Origin: Pelagibacteraceae bacterium GOM-A1
GTDB taxonomy: Bacteria > Pseudomonadota > Alphaproteobacteria > Pelagibacterales > Pelagibacteraceae
DNA: 64,000 nt
Direction: 5' to 3'
Assembly (NCBI GenBank): GCA_001704065.1
Contig: LHBX01000008.1
Coordinates: 1 to 64,000 of the forward strand
The stretch's first letter is position 1; every line of letters starts with the position of its first letter. The translations under genes were made by a program, and so were the position numbers. This document shows, in pieces, positions 1 through 8,513 of the stretch. The notes beneath the pieces were generated by a model. The model was not told the DNA's origin. It did not search any database and saw only the letters and a list, made by a program, of their open reading frames with translations.

Positions 1-1593
1 TCCAGCTCTGGCTGAAATAATCATTATAGATAATGAAACCATAAATAATAAAAATACTTTTCCAGTATTATCAATCCCTAAAACTGAGATTATTAAAGGA
101 GCCCATGCAAGAGGAGGTACCGGTCTATAAAGTTCAATTAATGGATCAAAGAAACCTTTAGCAAATCTATTTAAGCCCATGAAAAGTCCTAATGGTACAC
201 CGATCAATATTCCAAAAACTAATCCAAGAAAAACTCTTAAAAATGAATCCCAAATATGACCATAAGGAACAGGAATTTTAAATAATTTAAAATCACCTGT
301 AACAATTTTTAAAACTTTACCTTTAAAATTTTGCTTAACCACACCGTCTTTAGTGTGAACCGGATATTCTCCAGGCAAAACATCAGCTATCCAATCAGGC
401 AATATAAAGCCAATTATCTGGCTTACATCCATCATATCAATCCAAAGAAGTGGGATATTTTTGTAACCTACACTTGGCTTAGACATTAAAATAAATTTAT
501 TAAGTGTATCCGAGGGTTTTGGTAACCATCTACCCGAACCTTGCTCAGAACAACTAGGACCACTTGCAACGATAGTTCCTGCAGGGAATAAAAGAATATC
601 AATTAATCTTAAACCCCCTTGCTCAGTTTTTTGAAGATTATCAAATTCAATAATTGCATTTTGCATTTCATTAAGAGCATTTGGAGGATAAATACTTGCA
701 AATTCAATTCTTCTCGCAATTTTTACAATATTTTTTGCGTAAGTAGATGCCACTTCTTCAGTGTCATCTAAATTTTTTCTATATAATTTTATCTCTGATT
801 TAAGTTCTTTTATTGCATTTTTGAATTGAGGATTATGGTTTCTTAATTTAAAAAATTTATCATTAATTTTTTTTAATTGTTCAGCTGCAGCGTGAAATTT
901 TAACCCTCTATCAGTTTCAGGCACTAAAGGTACTTCAATAGTGTTTTCTATTGATCCTGTGCCGGCACTTACAGTTACTATACCCCAGCTTCCTTGCTCA
1001 GCAATTGCCTTTTGTCTTTCATTTTTTTGCTCTGGTGTTTCAAATGGATAATCTTTCTTTTGAAAATTAGTGCTTAACAATCTAATTTCATCAGTCATCT
1101 CATCTATTTTTATTTTTGTATTAATCTCCATTAGATTATCGTTAGTAAGCAATGGAATTAATTTGTTTGTTTTATTAATAAAACCAACTAATGCAGTTTT
1201 CTGTATGTTGCTTAAATCTGGCGAATTTTGAATTTCTAAACTTATTTTTTTAAGATTTTTATTTTCTATTTTTATTATTGAAGTACTTTTGAATTCTCTT
1301 TCTTCAATTGGAAATTGATATTTTAATCCTAGTAAAGACTCATTTATTTTTGCGACCTGACATAATTCATTTGCTGATTTTGGATAAAATCCTTTTGCAA
1401 TATCCCAGGAATAATAAAGCCAAACTAACAATATTGCACTGCTTCCGACAATTATCCAATGAGTTCCACCTTTTGCTCTTTCTGGATTTCCAAAAACTGC
1501 ATCAACTTTTTCAGTTTTTATTAAACGTCTTCCATAAAGTATGCACCCGATAATTGATACGAGAATTAATATTGTTATTATTTGAGTAAACAT
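1..1593 (-). CDS. tauC: Taurine-type ABC transporter permease with long N-terminal extension (3' end outside window)
   Basis: Inner-membrane permease of a taurine/sulfonate importer, read by eye on the minus strand as an open frame of 531 codons reaching the window edge. The ATG follows the TAA of the upstream ATPase gene with no gap. Residues 2-20 and about 46-62 are hydrophobic. Residues from about 65 to 430 look soluble, with charged helical stretches. Only from about residue 440 does a typical binding-protein-dependent permease domain begin (DSFLRVFLGLVFG, then LYRPVPPLAWAPL, the TauC/SsuC signature). TauC homologues are usually about 250-280 residues, so this one carries an added domain of some 430 residues. 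The EAA loop would lie beyond the window. Substrate is inferred from tauB, tauA and the aminotransferase next door. Confidence 0.85.
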   Translation of the reverse strand, partial: MFTQIITILILVSIIGCILYGRRLIKTEKVDAVFGNPERAKGGTHWIIVGSSAILLVWLYYSWDIAKGFYPKSANELCQVAKINESLLGLKYQFPIEEREFKSTSIIKIENKNLKKISLEIQNSPDLSNIQKTALVGFINKTNKLIPLLTNDNLMEINTKIKIDEMTDEIRLLSTNFQKKDYPFETPEQKNERQKAIAEQGSWGIVTVSAGTGSIENTIEVPLVPETDRGLKFHAAAEQLKKINDKFFKLRNHNPQFKNAIKELKSEIKLYRKNLDDTEEVASTYAKNIVKIARRIEFASIYPPNALNEMQNAIIEFDNLQKTEQGGLRLIDILLFPAGTIVASGPSCSEQGSGRWLPKPSDTLNKFILMSKPSVGYKNIPLLWIDMMDVSQIIGFILPDWIADVLPGEYPVHTKDGVVKQNFKGKVLKIVTGDFKLFKIPVPYGHIWDSFLRVFLGLVFGILIGVPLGLFMGLNRFAKGFFDPLIELYRPVPPLAWAPLIISVLGIDNTGKVFLLFMVSLSIMIISARAG

Positions 1594-2391
1594 TTAATTT
1601 TCTTTTCCCATAATTTCTTCCTCCATGTTCCAAATCATGGATAAAATTTCTTCTCTTTTTGATGAAAAATCTTTATTTTTTTTTATTTCTCTTAAATCTT
1701 CTTTTAATCCCATCTCTGCAAATGGAAGATTATATTCTTTATGTATCCTACCTGGTCTTGGTGCCATTACGTACAATCTTTCACCAAGCAGTAGTGCTTC
1801 CTCAACTGAGTGCGTAATTAAAATAATTGTTTTTCCAGTTTCTTTCCAAATTTTCAAAACTAAAGATTGCATTTTTTCTCTTGTTAGAGCATCAAGAGCA
1901 CCTAAAGGCTCATCCATTAAAATCAAATCAGGATCATTGATTAAACACCTTGCAAGAGCTACTCTTTGCTGCATTCCTCCAGATAATTGATATGTTGGGG
2001 TATTTCCAAATCCTTTTAAGCCAACAATTTCCAACCACTCATCAACTTTTTTTGAAGTTTCTATAGGATCTTTTTTTTTCATTCTAAGACCAAAGTTGAC
2101 GTTCTCTGCAACAGTCAACCATTCAAATAATGCACCTTGTTGAAAAACCATACCTCTTTCAACTCCAGGTCCGTCAATTTCTTTACCGTTCAAAGTTATA
2201 TTTCCAGATGTTGGTCTTAAGAAACCAGCTGCAATATTTAACAAAGTTGTTTTTCCACAACCAGAAGGTCCAAGAACTGTTAGAAGTTCTCCTTTTTTTA
2301 ATTTGAAATTTAAATCTTTTAGAGCATGAACGGTCTCTCCTTTTGGAGTTTTGAAAATCATGTTTAGATTTTGAGATATTAAATCACTCAT
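1594..2391 (-). CDS. tauB: Taurine/sulfonate/nitrate-type ABC transporter ATPase
   Basis: ATP-hydrolysing subunit of the TauABC importer on the cytoplasmic face. The 265 residues fit the family. Walker A GPSGCGKTT lies near residue 41, the signature LSGGMQQRVALARC near 140, Walker B LILMDEPLGALD near 160 and the H-loop ITHS near 193. The GALD D-loop and overall pattern are those of the nitrate/sulfonate/taurine (SsuB/TauB) group. It lies between tauA, from which a strong terminator hairpin separates it, and tauC, whose ATG follows its stop codon directly. Taurine specificity is inferred from context; sequence alone would allow another sulfonate or organic anion. Confidence 0.9.
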   Translation of the reverse strand: MSDLISQNLNMIFKTPKGETVHALKDLNFKLKKGELLTVLGPSGCGKTTLLNIAAGFLRPTSGNITLNGKEIDGPGVERGMVFQQGALFEWLTVAENVNFGLRMKKKDPIETSKKVDEWLEIVGLKGFGNTPTYQLSGGMQQRVALARCLINDPDLILMDEPLGALDALTREKMQSLVLKIWKETGKTIILITHSVEEALLLGERLYVMAPRPGRIHKEYNLPFAEMGLKEDLREIKKNKDFSSKREEILSMIWNMEEEIMGKEN

Positions 2392-2423
2392 TAGCTGACT
2401 TTATATAAAATATTTACTTAAAA

Positions 2424-2454
2424 AAATAGGCACCAATAAAATTGGCGCCTATTT
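2424..2454 (-). terminator. Intrinsic terminator between tauA and tauB
   Basis: On the minus strand a 14-base-pair stem (2424-2437 with 2441-2454, one G-U pair, three-base loop) is followed by seven U residues (complement of 2420-2426). It sits in the 82-base gap after tauA and before tauB, so tauB and tauC probably depend on read-through or on a promoter in the remaining leader. Confidence 0.85.
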
Positions 2455-2473
2455 AATTATTCTAATCTTTAAA

Positions 2474-3415
2474 TTATAAAGGTAAGAAACTAGTGTCTAC
2501 TGCTCCACCTGGAGTTCCCATTCCTTTTAAGAATGCATCTAAGTTTCCGCTTTCCATAGATTTTTTAGTTTCTTCTGGAGTTAAGAATTTGAAACCACTT
2601 AAAGTATCTTTCATATCAGCAATTTTCATCTCTGAAGCTTTTGACATAGAATTCATATCACTTTTTCCATTTCTATATCTTTCATTTGCTTCATGAGTTA
2701 CTTCAATAAAAGTTCTCAACATTCCAGGATTTTCCTTCATAAACTTGTCTGTTACAGAAGTAATATCTATTCCTAAAATACCTGCATCTCTTGCTTCTTG
2801 AACTGTTAAAAGTCTTGATCCTACAGCAACTGCAGCTTTGATAGAATTACCACCAAATAGACATGCCATTACTACATCTCCACTTACTAATGCAGCCGCA
2901 CCTTCTTCAGGGTCCATTTGAATAATATCCATTTTGCTTCTATCAGCTCCGACAACTTTCATACTTTCGTCGAAAACGTACTCAGCCATAGTACCTAACG
3001 GAACAGCAACTTTTTTACCTTCTAATTCAGTTGCATTTGCTTTTGTTATTCCTGATGCATTAGATGTTACACAAGTTGTTCCACCCATTCCGTATTCCAT
3101 TGCAATATCAACTAATTTGATAGGTGCATTTGATTTTACAGCATTAATAAATGGTACTAAACCTTGTGAGTAAGAAATATCAATATCTCCTGCTAACATT
3201 GCATCTGTCATTGCTCCACCATTAGTGAAGTTTGTCCATTTTACTGGAACTCCTAAAGCTTTAGCAAAATTCTTTTTTTGCATGTCCTCTAAATTTGGAC
3301 TTGGCCACTCTAGAAAGTATGCAACTCTAACTTCGTTAGCAGCAGAGTTTGCTGCTGTGATTGTTAAGTTTAGAGCAAATAAACTTCCTAAAATGAAACT
3401 AATTATTTTTTTCAT
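2474..3415 (-). CDS. tauA: Taurine-type periplasmic substrate-binding protein
   Basis: Periplasmic receptor that would deliver taurine or a related sulfonate to TauBC. The first roughly 25 residues form a signal peptide (two lysines, hydrophobic core, cleavage near ANSA). The mature part has the NMT1/SsuA-like periplasmic binding fold, with the recognisable stretches GTMAEYVFDESM and GLVPFINAVKSNAP. Length 313 is normal. The ATG at 3415 is preceded on the minus strand by AGGAGAT, a good ribosome binding site, which fixes the start. It is the first gene of the minus-strand operon and diverges from the aminotransferase gene. A terminator follows it, consistent with the binding protein being made in excess over the membrane parts. 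Confidence 0.9.
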   Translation of the reverse strand: MKKIISFILGSLFALNLTITAANSAANEVRVAYFLEWPSPNLEDMQKKNFAKALGVPVKWTNFTNGGAMTDAMLAGDIDISYSQGLVPFINAVKSNAPIKLVDIAMEYGMGGTTCVTSNASGITKANATELEGKKVAVPLGTMAEYVFDESMKVVGADRSKMDIIQMDPEEGAAALVSGDVVMACLFGGNSIKAAVAVGSRLLTVQEARDAGILGIDITSVTDKFMKENPGMLRTFIEVTHEANERYRNGKSDMNSMSKASEMKIADMKDTLSGFKFLTPEETKKSMESGNLDAFLKGMGTPGGAVDTSFLPL

Positions 3416-3588
3416 TTCATCTCCTGTTAATTAAATTTAATTATTGATATTTAAGTTTAAATTTTCTTTTAAGTAAATGATGAATAAATTACACAGGCTT
3501 CAAAAGTTATAAGTTACAACCTATAGTTGCGGTCTTTTAACATAGCAAGTATGACTAAAATTTACTGGTTAATTTATATATTTAGTCT
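3416..3588. promoter_or_regulatory. Divergent control region between tauA and the aminotransferase gene
   Basis: This 173-base AT-rich gap must hold the promoters for tauABC (minus) and the aminotransferase-ald pair (plus). I see no convincing sigma-70 pair. A short stretch at about 3506-3535 is richer in G and C than the rest and could be a regulator site, but I find no clear palindrome. Confidence 0.4.
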
Positions 3589-4950
3589 ATGAATCGAAAC
3601 ATAATTATGAGTTCAGAAAAACCTCAAATACCGAATTCTTTAAATGAACATTGGATGCCATTTACATCAAATAGAGATTTTAAAGAATCCCCAAGATTAA
3701 TTGTAGAGGCAAAAGGTGTTTATTTAAAAAATCATCAAGGTCAAACCCAGATAGATGCAAGCTCGGGATTATTTTGTAATCCTTTAGGTCATGGAAGAGA
3801 GGAAATTATTAATGCAATTACAAATCAATTAAAAAAATTAGACTATGCTCAACCATTTCAACAAGGTTTTGGAGGTTCATTTGAACTTGCAACAAAAATT
3901 TCAAAACATACGCCAGGAAATTTAAATAGAATTTTTTATACAATTTGTGGATCTACTGCTGTTGAGACTGCAATAAAAATTGCAGTTGCATATCATAAAG
4001 CAAGAGGTGAAGGACATAGATTTAGGTTTGTTGGAAGAGAAAGAGGCTATCATGGAATGAATATCGGAGCTACTTCTGTTGGTGGAATGATTAACAATGT
4101 GAAAACATTTGCCAATGTTTTGATGCCAGGCGTTCTTCACATGAGACATACACATTTACCAGAGCATAAATTTGTTTCAGGTCAACCCGAAACTGGTGCG
4201 GAAATGGCAGAAGACCTTGAGAGAATTTGTACAAATTTTGGTTCAGAGAACATAGCAGCTTGCATTGTTGAACCAATTGCTGGATCAACAGGAACTTTAG
4301 TTCCACCAAAAGGATATTTGCAAAGACTAAGAGAAATTTGCGATAAGCATGGAATTTTATTAATTTTTGATGAAGTTATTACTGGATGGGGAAGAACAGG
4401 TTCGCCATTTGCATCGCAAGAATACGGTGTTACTCCAGATATTATTACAATGGCTAAAGCTACAACAAATGGAATTAGTCCTTTAGGTGCAGTAGCGTGT
4501 AAAGAAGAAATTTACGATACTGTTATGGATGGATCTCCAAAAGGAACAATAGAACTGTTTCATGGTTATACTTATTCAGGAATTCCAGTATCAGTAGCTG
4601 CAGGCTTAGCGGTTCAAGATATTTTTGAAAAAGATGATATCTTTAATAGAGCAAAAAATTTATCTCCATATTTCCAAGAAGGTTTAATGTCTTTAAAAGA
4701 TATTGATGTTGTTGATAACATAAGAGGTTATGGAATGATGGGTGGTATTGATATTAAAATGCATAAAAAACCTGGCGCAGCAGGATTTACATGTTTCAAA
4801 CACTGTTATGATGCAGGTGTTAACTTTAAAGCGACTGGAGATTGTTTAATTATTGCTCCAATGTTTATCTGTGAAAAAAAACATATTGATGAAATAATCG
4901 AGAAACTAAGAACTGGTATTACCAACTATTCAAAAAGCAAAAAAAATTAA
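3589..4950 (+). CDS. tpa: Omega-amino acid / taurine:pyruvate aminotransferase (class III, PLP)
   Basis: Class III PLP aminotransferase that moves the amino group of taurine (or beta-alanine and similar omega-amino acids) to pyruvate, giving sulfoacetaldehyde and alanine. The N-terminus (NEHWMPFTSNRDFK) is that of omega-amino acid:pyruvate aminotransferases. DEVITGWGRTG holds the PLP-ring aspartate and ITMAKATTNG the Schiff-base lysine near residue 288. An in-frame ATG at 3607 gives 447 residues and is an equally possible start, since neither ATG has a clear ribosome binding site. It diverges from tauA and is followed 9 bases later by alanine dehydrogenase, the standard partner that recycles alanine. 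The taurine role is inferred from this context. Confidence 0.82.
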   Translation: MNRNIIMSSEKPQIPNSLNEHWMPFTSNRDFKESPRLIVEAKGVYLKNHQGQTQIDASSGLFCNPLGHGREEIINAITNQLKKLDYAQPFQQGFGGSFELATKISKHTPGNLNRIFYTICGSTAVETAIKIAVAYHKARGEGHRFRFVGRERGYHGMNIGATSVGGMINNVKTFANVLMPGVLHMRHTHLPEHKFVSGQPETGAEMAEDLERICTNFGSENIAACIVEPIAGSTGTLVPPKGYLQRLREICDKHGILLIFDEVITGWGRTGSPFASQEYGVTPDIITMAKATTNGISPLGAVACKEEIYDTVMDGSPKGTIELFHGYTYSGIPVSVAAGLAVQDIFEKDDIFNRAKNLSPYFQEGLMSLKDIDVVDNIRGYGMMGGIDIKMHKKPGAAGFTCFKHCYDAGVNFKATGDCLIIAPMFICEKKHIDEIIEKLRTGITNYSKSKKN

Positions 4951-4959
4951 TTTAATTCT

Positions 4960-6078
4960 ATGAAAATCGGGGTTCCAAAAGAAATAAAGCCTCAAGAAAA
5001 TAGAATTGGACTCACTCCTGAAAGTGTAAAGACATTAACTTCTAGTGGCCACGAAGTTTTAATTGAAAATAATGGAGGTTTTGAAGCAGGATTTGAAAAC
5101 GATCATTACGTATCAAGTGGAGCAAAAATAGTTAATTCAGCTGAAGATATATTTAATGACTCTGACATCATTGTTAAAGTTAAAGAGCCACAATCTAGTG
5201 AAGTAAAAATGATAAGAGAAAATCAAGTTGTCTTTACATATCTTCATCTTGCTGCAGCCAAGGAACTGACACAAGGCTTAATAGACAGCAAATCAATATG
5301 CATCGCTTATGAAACAGTCACAGATAACAACGGAAGACTTCCTTTGCTAGCACCAATGAGTGCAGTAGCTGGAAGAATGTCAGTTCAAGCAGGTGCACAT
5401 TGTTTAGAAAAAAATCAAAAAGGTCGTGGTCTTTTGTTAGGAGGAGCACCTGGCGTAGAGCCTGGAAATGTTGTTATACTTGGAGGTGGAGTAGTAGGTG
5501 AAAATGCTGCGATAATTGCAACAGGCATGAAAGCCAAGGTTAATATTGTAGATAAATCTGAAAAAAGATTAAACGAACTTTCCAAAATATTTGGAGACAA
5601 AATAATTCCCAACTTAAGTGATAAAACTGATTTAGAAAAATTAATTTCTGAATGTGATTTGTTAGTAGGTGGAGTTTTGATACCAGGTGCTGAGGCACCA
5701 AAATTAGTTACAAAGAATATGTTAAAAAAAATGAAAAGGGGATCAGTAATTGTAGATGTTGCAATTGATCAAGGAGGATGTGTTGAAACCAGCAAACCGA
5801 CTACTTTTGCAGAACCAACTTTTATAATAGATGATATAATTCATTATTGCGTTGCAAATATGCCCGGTGGCGTTCCAAGAACATCAACAATTGCATTGAA
5901 TAAAGCAACGCTTCCTTTTTTATCTAAATTAGCAAAAGATGGGTACTTAAAAGCTTTAAATGATGATCAAAATTTTCAAGCAGGATTAAATGTATTTAAA
6001 GGAGGTGTTACTCATAAAGCTGTAGCTGATGTATTTGGTCATGATTATTTGCCAGCTCAAAAAGCATTGCTTAACTAA
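4960..6078 (+). CDS. ald: Alanine dehydrogenase
   Basis: NAD-dependent oxidative deamination of L-alanine to pyruvate and ammonium. Length 372 is typical. The N-terminal block MKIGVPKEIKPQENRIG, the FTYLHLAA segment with the catalytic histidine, the Rossmann motif VILGGGVVGENAA, VDVAIDQGG with the catalytic aspartate, and MPGGVPRTST are all present. It starts 9 bases after the taurine-type aminotransferase. The pair therefore forms a cycle in which pyruvate accepts the amino group and Ald releases it as ammonium, a nitrogen gain from taurine. There is no obvious U-tract terminator; a GC-rich hairpin lies further downstream. Confidence 0.95.
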   Translation: MKIGVPKEIKPQENRIGLTPESVKTLTSSGHEVLIENNGGFEAGFENDHYVSSGAKIVNSAEDIFNDSDIIVKVKEPQSSEVKMIRENQVVFTYLHLAAAKELTQGLIDSKSICIAYETVTDNNGRLPLLAPMSAVAGRMSVQAGAHCLEKNQKGRGLLLGGAPGVEPGNVVILGGGVVGENAAIIATGMKAKVNIVDKSEKRLNELSKIFGDKIIPNLSDKTDLEKLISECDLLVGGVLIPGAEAPKLVTKNMLKKMKRGSVIVDVAIDQGGCVETSKPTTFAEPTFIIDDIIHYCVANMPGGVPRTSTIALNKATLPFLSKLAKDGYLKALNDDQNFQAGLNVFKGGVTHKAVADVFGHDYLPAQKALLN

Positions 6079-6201
6079 AATCCCTAATTTTTCTTGCTTT
6101 TTCATAAATTGACAAAAAAAAAATTAATTCTATATAGCAATCATAATTTAAAAAATTATTCCTGAATTTAACATTCATTTATTTCTCTCTTTTTTGTTGA
6201 A

Positions 6202-6223
6202 TTCACCTCCTCGAAAGGGGAGG
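6202..6223. terminator. GC-rich hairpin between convergent genes
   Basis: ACCTCC and GGAGGT form a hairpin that stands out from the surrounding AT-rich sequence. It lies in the 155-base gap where ald (plus) and the thioredoxin-like gene (minus) converge. No long U-tract follows on either strand, so a bidirectional terminator role is likely but not certain. The rest of the gap shows nothing else. Confidence 0.45.
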
Positions 6224-6233
6224 TAAAAAGGAA

Positions 6234-6608
6234 TTATATCCCTTTGTTTATTAAATTATATATTTGGTCTTTGTCAGTTAAACCAATTTCTCTTGCTACT
6301 TCACTTTCACCTTTAAAAACTACTATTGTGGTCCAATAATTAACACCTAAAGCTTTAGCAATATCTTCATGTTCTGTTTGCTCATAGAATAAAAACTCAA
6401 CATCTTTAAAGTCTTTCATTGCTTGATCAAAAACTTTTGTTTGTGCTGCACATGTTGAACAATATTCGTTCCAAGAATTAATAACAATTGTTTTGCCAGA
6501 TTTTTGAATTTCTAATAATCTTTTCAGATCAAAATTTGTAGTTTTTTCAAAACCAAATGAGATATTTGGTATTAAGAATAAAATTAGAAAGACAAAATAT
6601 TTTTTCAT
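6234..6608 (-). CDS. Periplasmic thioredoxin-like protein
   Basis: Small exported thiol-disulfide protein of 124 residues. A signal peptide spans about residues 1-19 (MKKYF, hydrophobic core, ending near SFG). A thioredoxin-like fold follows, with the redox motif CSTC near residue 50 and the cis-proline region near WTTIVVFKG, although that position shows TT rather than the usual TP. It lies 13 bases downstream of the cytochrome b561 gene on the same strand and probably shares its transcript. It could reduce cytochrome c apoproteins or another periplasmic thiol; the exact partner cannot be told. Confidence 0.75.
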   Translation of the reverse strand: MKKYFVFLILFLIPNISFGFEKTTNFDLKRLLEIQKSGKTIVINSWNEYCSTCAAQTKVFDQAMKDFKDVEFLFYEQTEHEDIAKALGVNYWTTIVVFKGESEVAREIGLTDKDQIYNLINKGI

Positions 6609-6621
6609 GAGCTTTATTTAA

Positions 6622-7149
6622 TTATCTGGTCATTCTTTTCAAGATGTTTTCTTTCAAAAATATTTGATGAAACAAAACTGCTAAAATATGCAATGAGATT
6701 AAAACTATTAATGTATAATTTGAAATAACATGAACATTGTAAAATTGATCTGCTAAATCAAAGTTATCTTCAATCCTTAATTTAAAAATAAAAAAATTTA
6801 GTTTTTCACCATTAAATAGCTTTTTTAAAATTCCTGATATTGTTATTGTTAAAAGTGCGACATAAAGAGCGAAATGATTCAATTTCGCAATCAAGTTTTG
6901 TCCAAAGAATGCCTTAGGCATTAGTTTTGGGGACTTGCTAAAAAATTTATAAATTAACCTAAATAAGGTTATGTAAAATATGGATATTCCTACAATTACA
7001 TGTACATTTTCAATAGTTATTCTTAAATCCGAAAAATCTAATCTGACCAAAATAAACCCCATTGGTATCTGAGCAATTAGAAGGAGCAAAGTGAACCAAT
7101 GAAAAAATTTAGCTAACCAACTATATTGTAATGTTATACTGTCAGACAT
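6622..7149 (-). CDS. Cytochrome b561 family membrane protein
   Basis: Four-helix di-haem membrane protein that passes electrons between quinol and periplasmic acceptors. Candidate haem-ligand histidines are seen in WLAKFFHW (helix 1), ENVHVIVG (helix 2), KLNHFALYV (helix 3) and LISLHILAVLFH (helix 4). Length 175 is normal. Its ATG overlaps the ATG of the divergent cytochrome gene in the sequence CATG, so the two divergent coding regions have no intergenic space. With the c-type cytochromes next door it may form a small electron-transfer chain; donor and acceptor are unknown. Confidence 0.85.
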   Translation of the reverse strand: MSDSITLQYSWLAKFFHWFTLLLLIAQIPMGFILVRLDFSDLRITIENVHVIVGISIFYITLFRLIYKFFSKSPKLMPKAFFGQNLIAKLNHFALYVALLTITISGILKKLFNGEKLNFFIFKLRIEDNFDLADQFYNVHVISNYTLIVLISLHILAVLFHQIFLKENILKRMTR

Positions 7150-7612
7150 GAGCTATTTTATAAAAATAAATAATATTTTCAAAATAATGTTTATTGTAGC
7201 ACTTTCTTTTTCATTTAATTCTAATGTTTTATCAGAAGAAAGCGCAAAAGACATTATAAAGAAAAGAAAGTCTTTATTCAGTCAAAATTATAAACTAGCA
7301 AAAAGAATTAGTATTTTACTTAACGAAGTTGAAATTGAGGACTCAAAAAAACTGATGATTAGAATGAGTGATAATTATTTAGAATTACTAAATTTATTTC
7401 CAGAAAATACAAAAGAGGGACATGGAACAGAGGCTTTACCAATTATTTGGGAAGAAAAAGATGAATTTAATGCTCTAATGAAAAAATCATCAGATCAAAT
7501 GATAAAGCTAGCTTCAATTATCGAAGACCAAGATGATTTTAGAGCAGCTTTGAAACAATATATGTGGTCGAGCTGTAAAGCTTGTCATAGCAGATATAGG
7601 GCTCCACACTAA
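7148..7612 (+). CDS. Cytochrome c'/c556-like protein
   Basis: Exported haem protein of 154 residues with an N-terminal signal peptide (about residues 1-29) and a single haem-binding CKACH near the C-terminus. That placement is characteristic of the four-helix cytochrome c'/c556 family. The helical middle part fits. Its start codon overlaps the divergent b561 start. An alternative ATG at 7187 would lack the positively charged signal-peptide start, so 7148 is preferred. Its stop overlaps the next start by one base (TAATG). The likely role is electron carrier or gas-ligand binding in the periplasm. Confidence 0.8.
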   Translation: MSYFIKINNIFKIMFIVALSFSFNSNVLSEESAKDIIKKRKSLFSQNYKLAKRISILLNEVEIEDSKKLMIRMSDNYLELLNLFPENTKEGHGTEALPIIWEEKDEFNALMKKSSDQMIKLASIIEDQDDFRAALKQYMWSSCKACHSRYRAPH

Positions 7613-8040
7613 TGAAAAAGTATTTTTTTATTTTTATTGTTTTATTTTATGCAGATACTGCTTTCTCTCATTCGCACTACCCCATAACTAGAGATTCATT
7701 AGAAGCAATTAAAAATGGCAAGATATTATACAATCAATATTGTGTTTCTTGTCACCAAGCAAATTTAGCTGGAGCTACAAATTGGCAAGGTTTAGATGAA
7801 GATGGGCATAGAAAAGCACCGCCTTTAAATGGAACTGGTCATACTTGGCATCATACAGATGAGTTACTACATAGAATGATAAAGTATGGATTTGCTAAAT
7901 TGATAAAAAATTATGAAGGCAAGATGATGGGTTTTGGTGATAAAATAAGTGATGAGGGTATTGATAACATTCTTTCGTACATTAAATCTTATTGGAAAGA
8001 TGATATTTATGAATATCATTTAGAAATGAGCAAACAATGA
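7612..8040 (+). CDS. Monohaem cytochrome c
   Basis: Exported class I cytochrome c of 142 residues. A signal peptide (residues 1-19, ending near AFS) is followed by CVSCH near residue 44. Methionines in GKMMGFGDKIS are candidate axial ligands, and a C-terminal helix DNILSYIKSYW completes the fold. It is translationally coupled to the cytochrome c' gene upstream and overlaps the DUF4396 gene downstream by four bases. It likely relays electrons to the terminal oxidase pool. Confidence 0.85.
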   Translation: MKKYFFIFIVLFYADTAFSHSHYPITRDSLEAIKNGKILYNQYCVSCHQANLAGATNWQGLDEDGHRKAPPLNGTGHTWHHTDELLHRMIKYGFAKLIKNYEGKMMGFGDKISDEGIDNILSYIKSYWKDDIYEYHLEMSKQ

Positions 8041-8480
8041 GTTCAGAAGCAATTAATTTTAATTGGTCATGCAAACATACTTGGAAAAGAAGCGCAAAAA
8101 ATACCGCTTGGTGTTTACTAGGCTGTGCAATTGGTGACTTTGGAACTATATTGTATTTTCAGATAACAGGAATTCCCTGGCCTGTTTTAGCCATCATGAC
8201 ATTAGCAATTATAAATGGTTTGATTACAAGTATTATTTTAGAAACTATAATTTTACTAAGACAAAAACTTGATTTTTCCAAAGCATTAAAGACTGCGCTC
8301 GGTATGAGCTTTATATCAATGGTCAGTATGGAAATAGCCATGAACCTTACAGATGTAATTTTAACAGGTGGAGCTATTTTAAATTGGTGGGTAGTACCAA
8401 TAATGCTTCTAGTTGGATTTTTAACTCCATGGCCATACAATTATTGGAGATTAAAAAAATATAATATTGCTTGTCACTAA
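8037..8480 (+). CDS. DUF4396-like membrane protein
   Basis: Integral membrane protein of 147 residues with about four hydrophobic helices and a cytoplasmic-looking cysteine/histidine pair near the N-terminus (SCKHTWKR). It ends in CH. The pattern resembles the DUF4396 family, whose function is not known to me. It overlaps the cytochrome c gene by four bases (ATGA), so it is part of the redox operon. No catalytic motif can be assigned. Confidence 0.6.
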   Translation: MSSEAINFNWSCKHTWKRSAKNTAWCLLGCAIGDFGTILYFQITGIPWPVLAIMTLAIINGLITSIILETIILLRQKLDFSKALKTALGMSFISMVSMEIAMNLTDVILTGGAILNWWVVPIMLLVGFLTPWPYNYWRLKKYNIACH

Positions 8481-8513
8481 AAACATCTCTATATCAATTT
8501 AAGACCTCAGATA

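Noticed and set aside
1308-1553. Plus-strand open frame of 81 codons inside tauC
   Set aside because: Antisense to a well-supported coding region, with no ribosome site or recognisable protein features.
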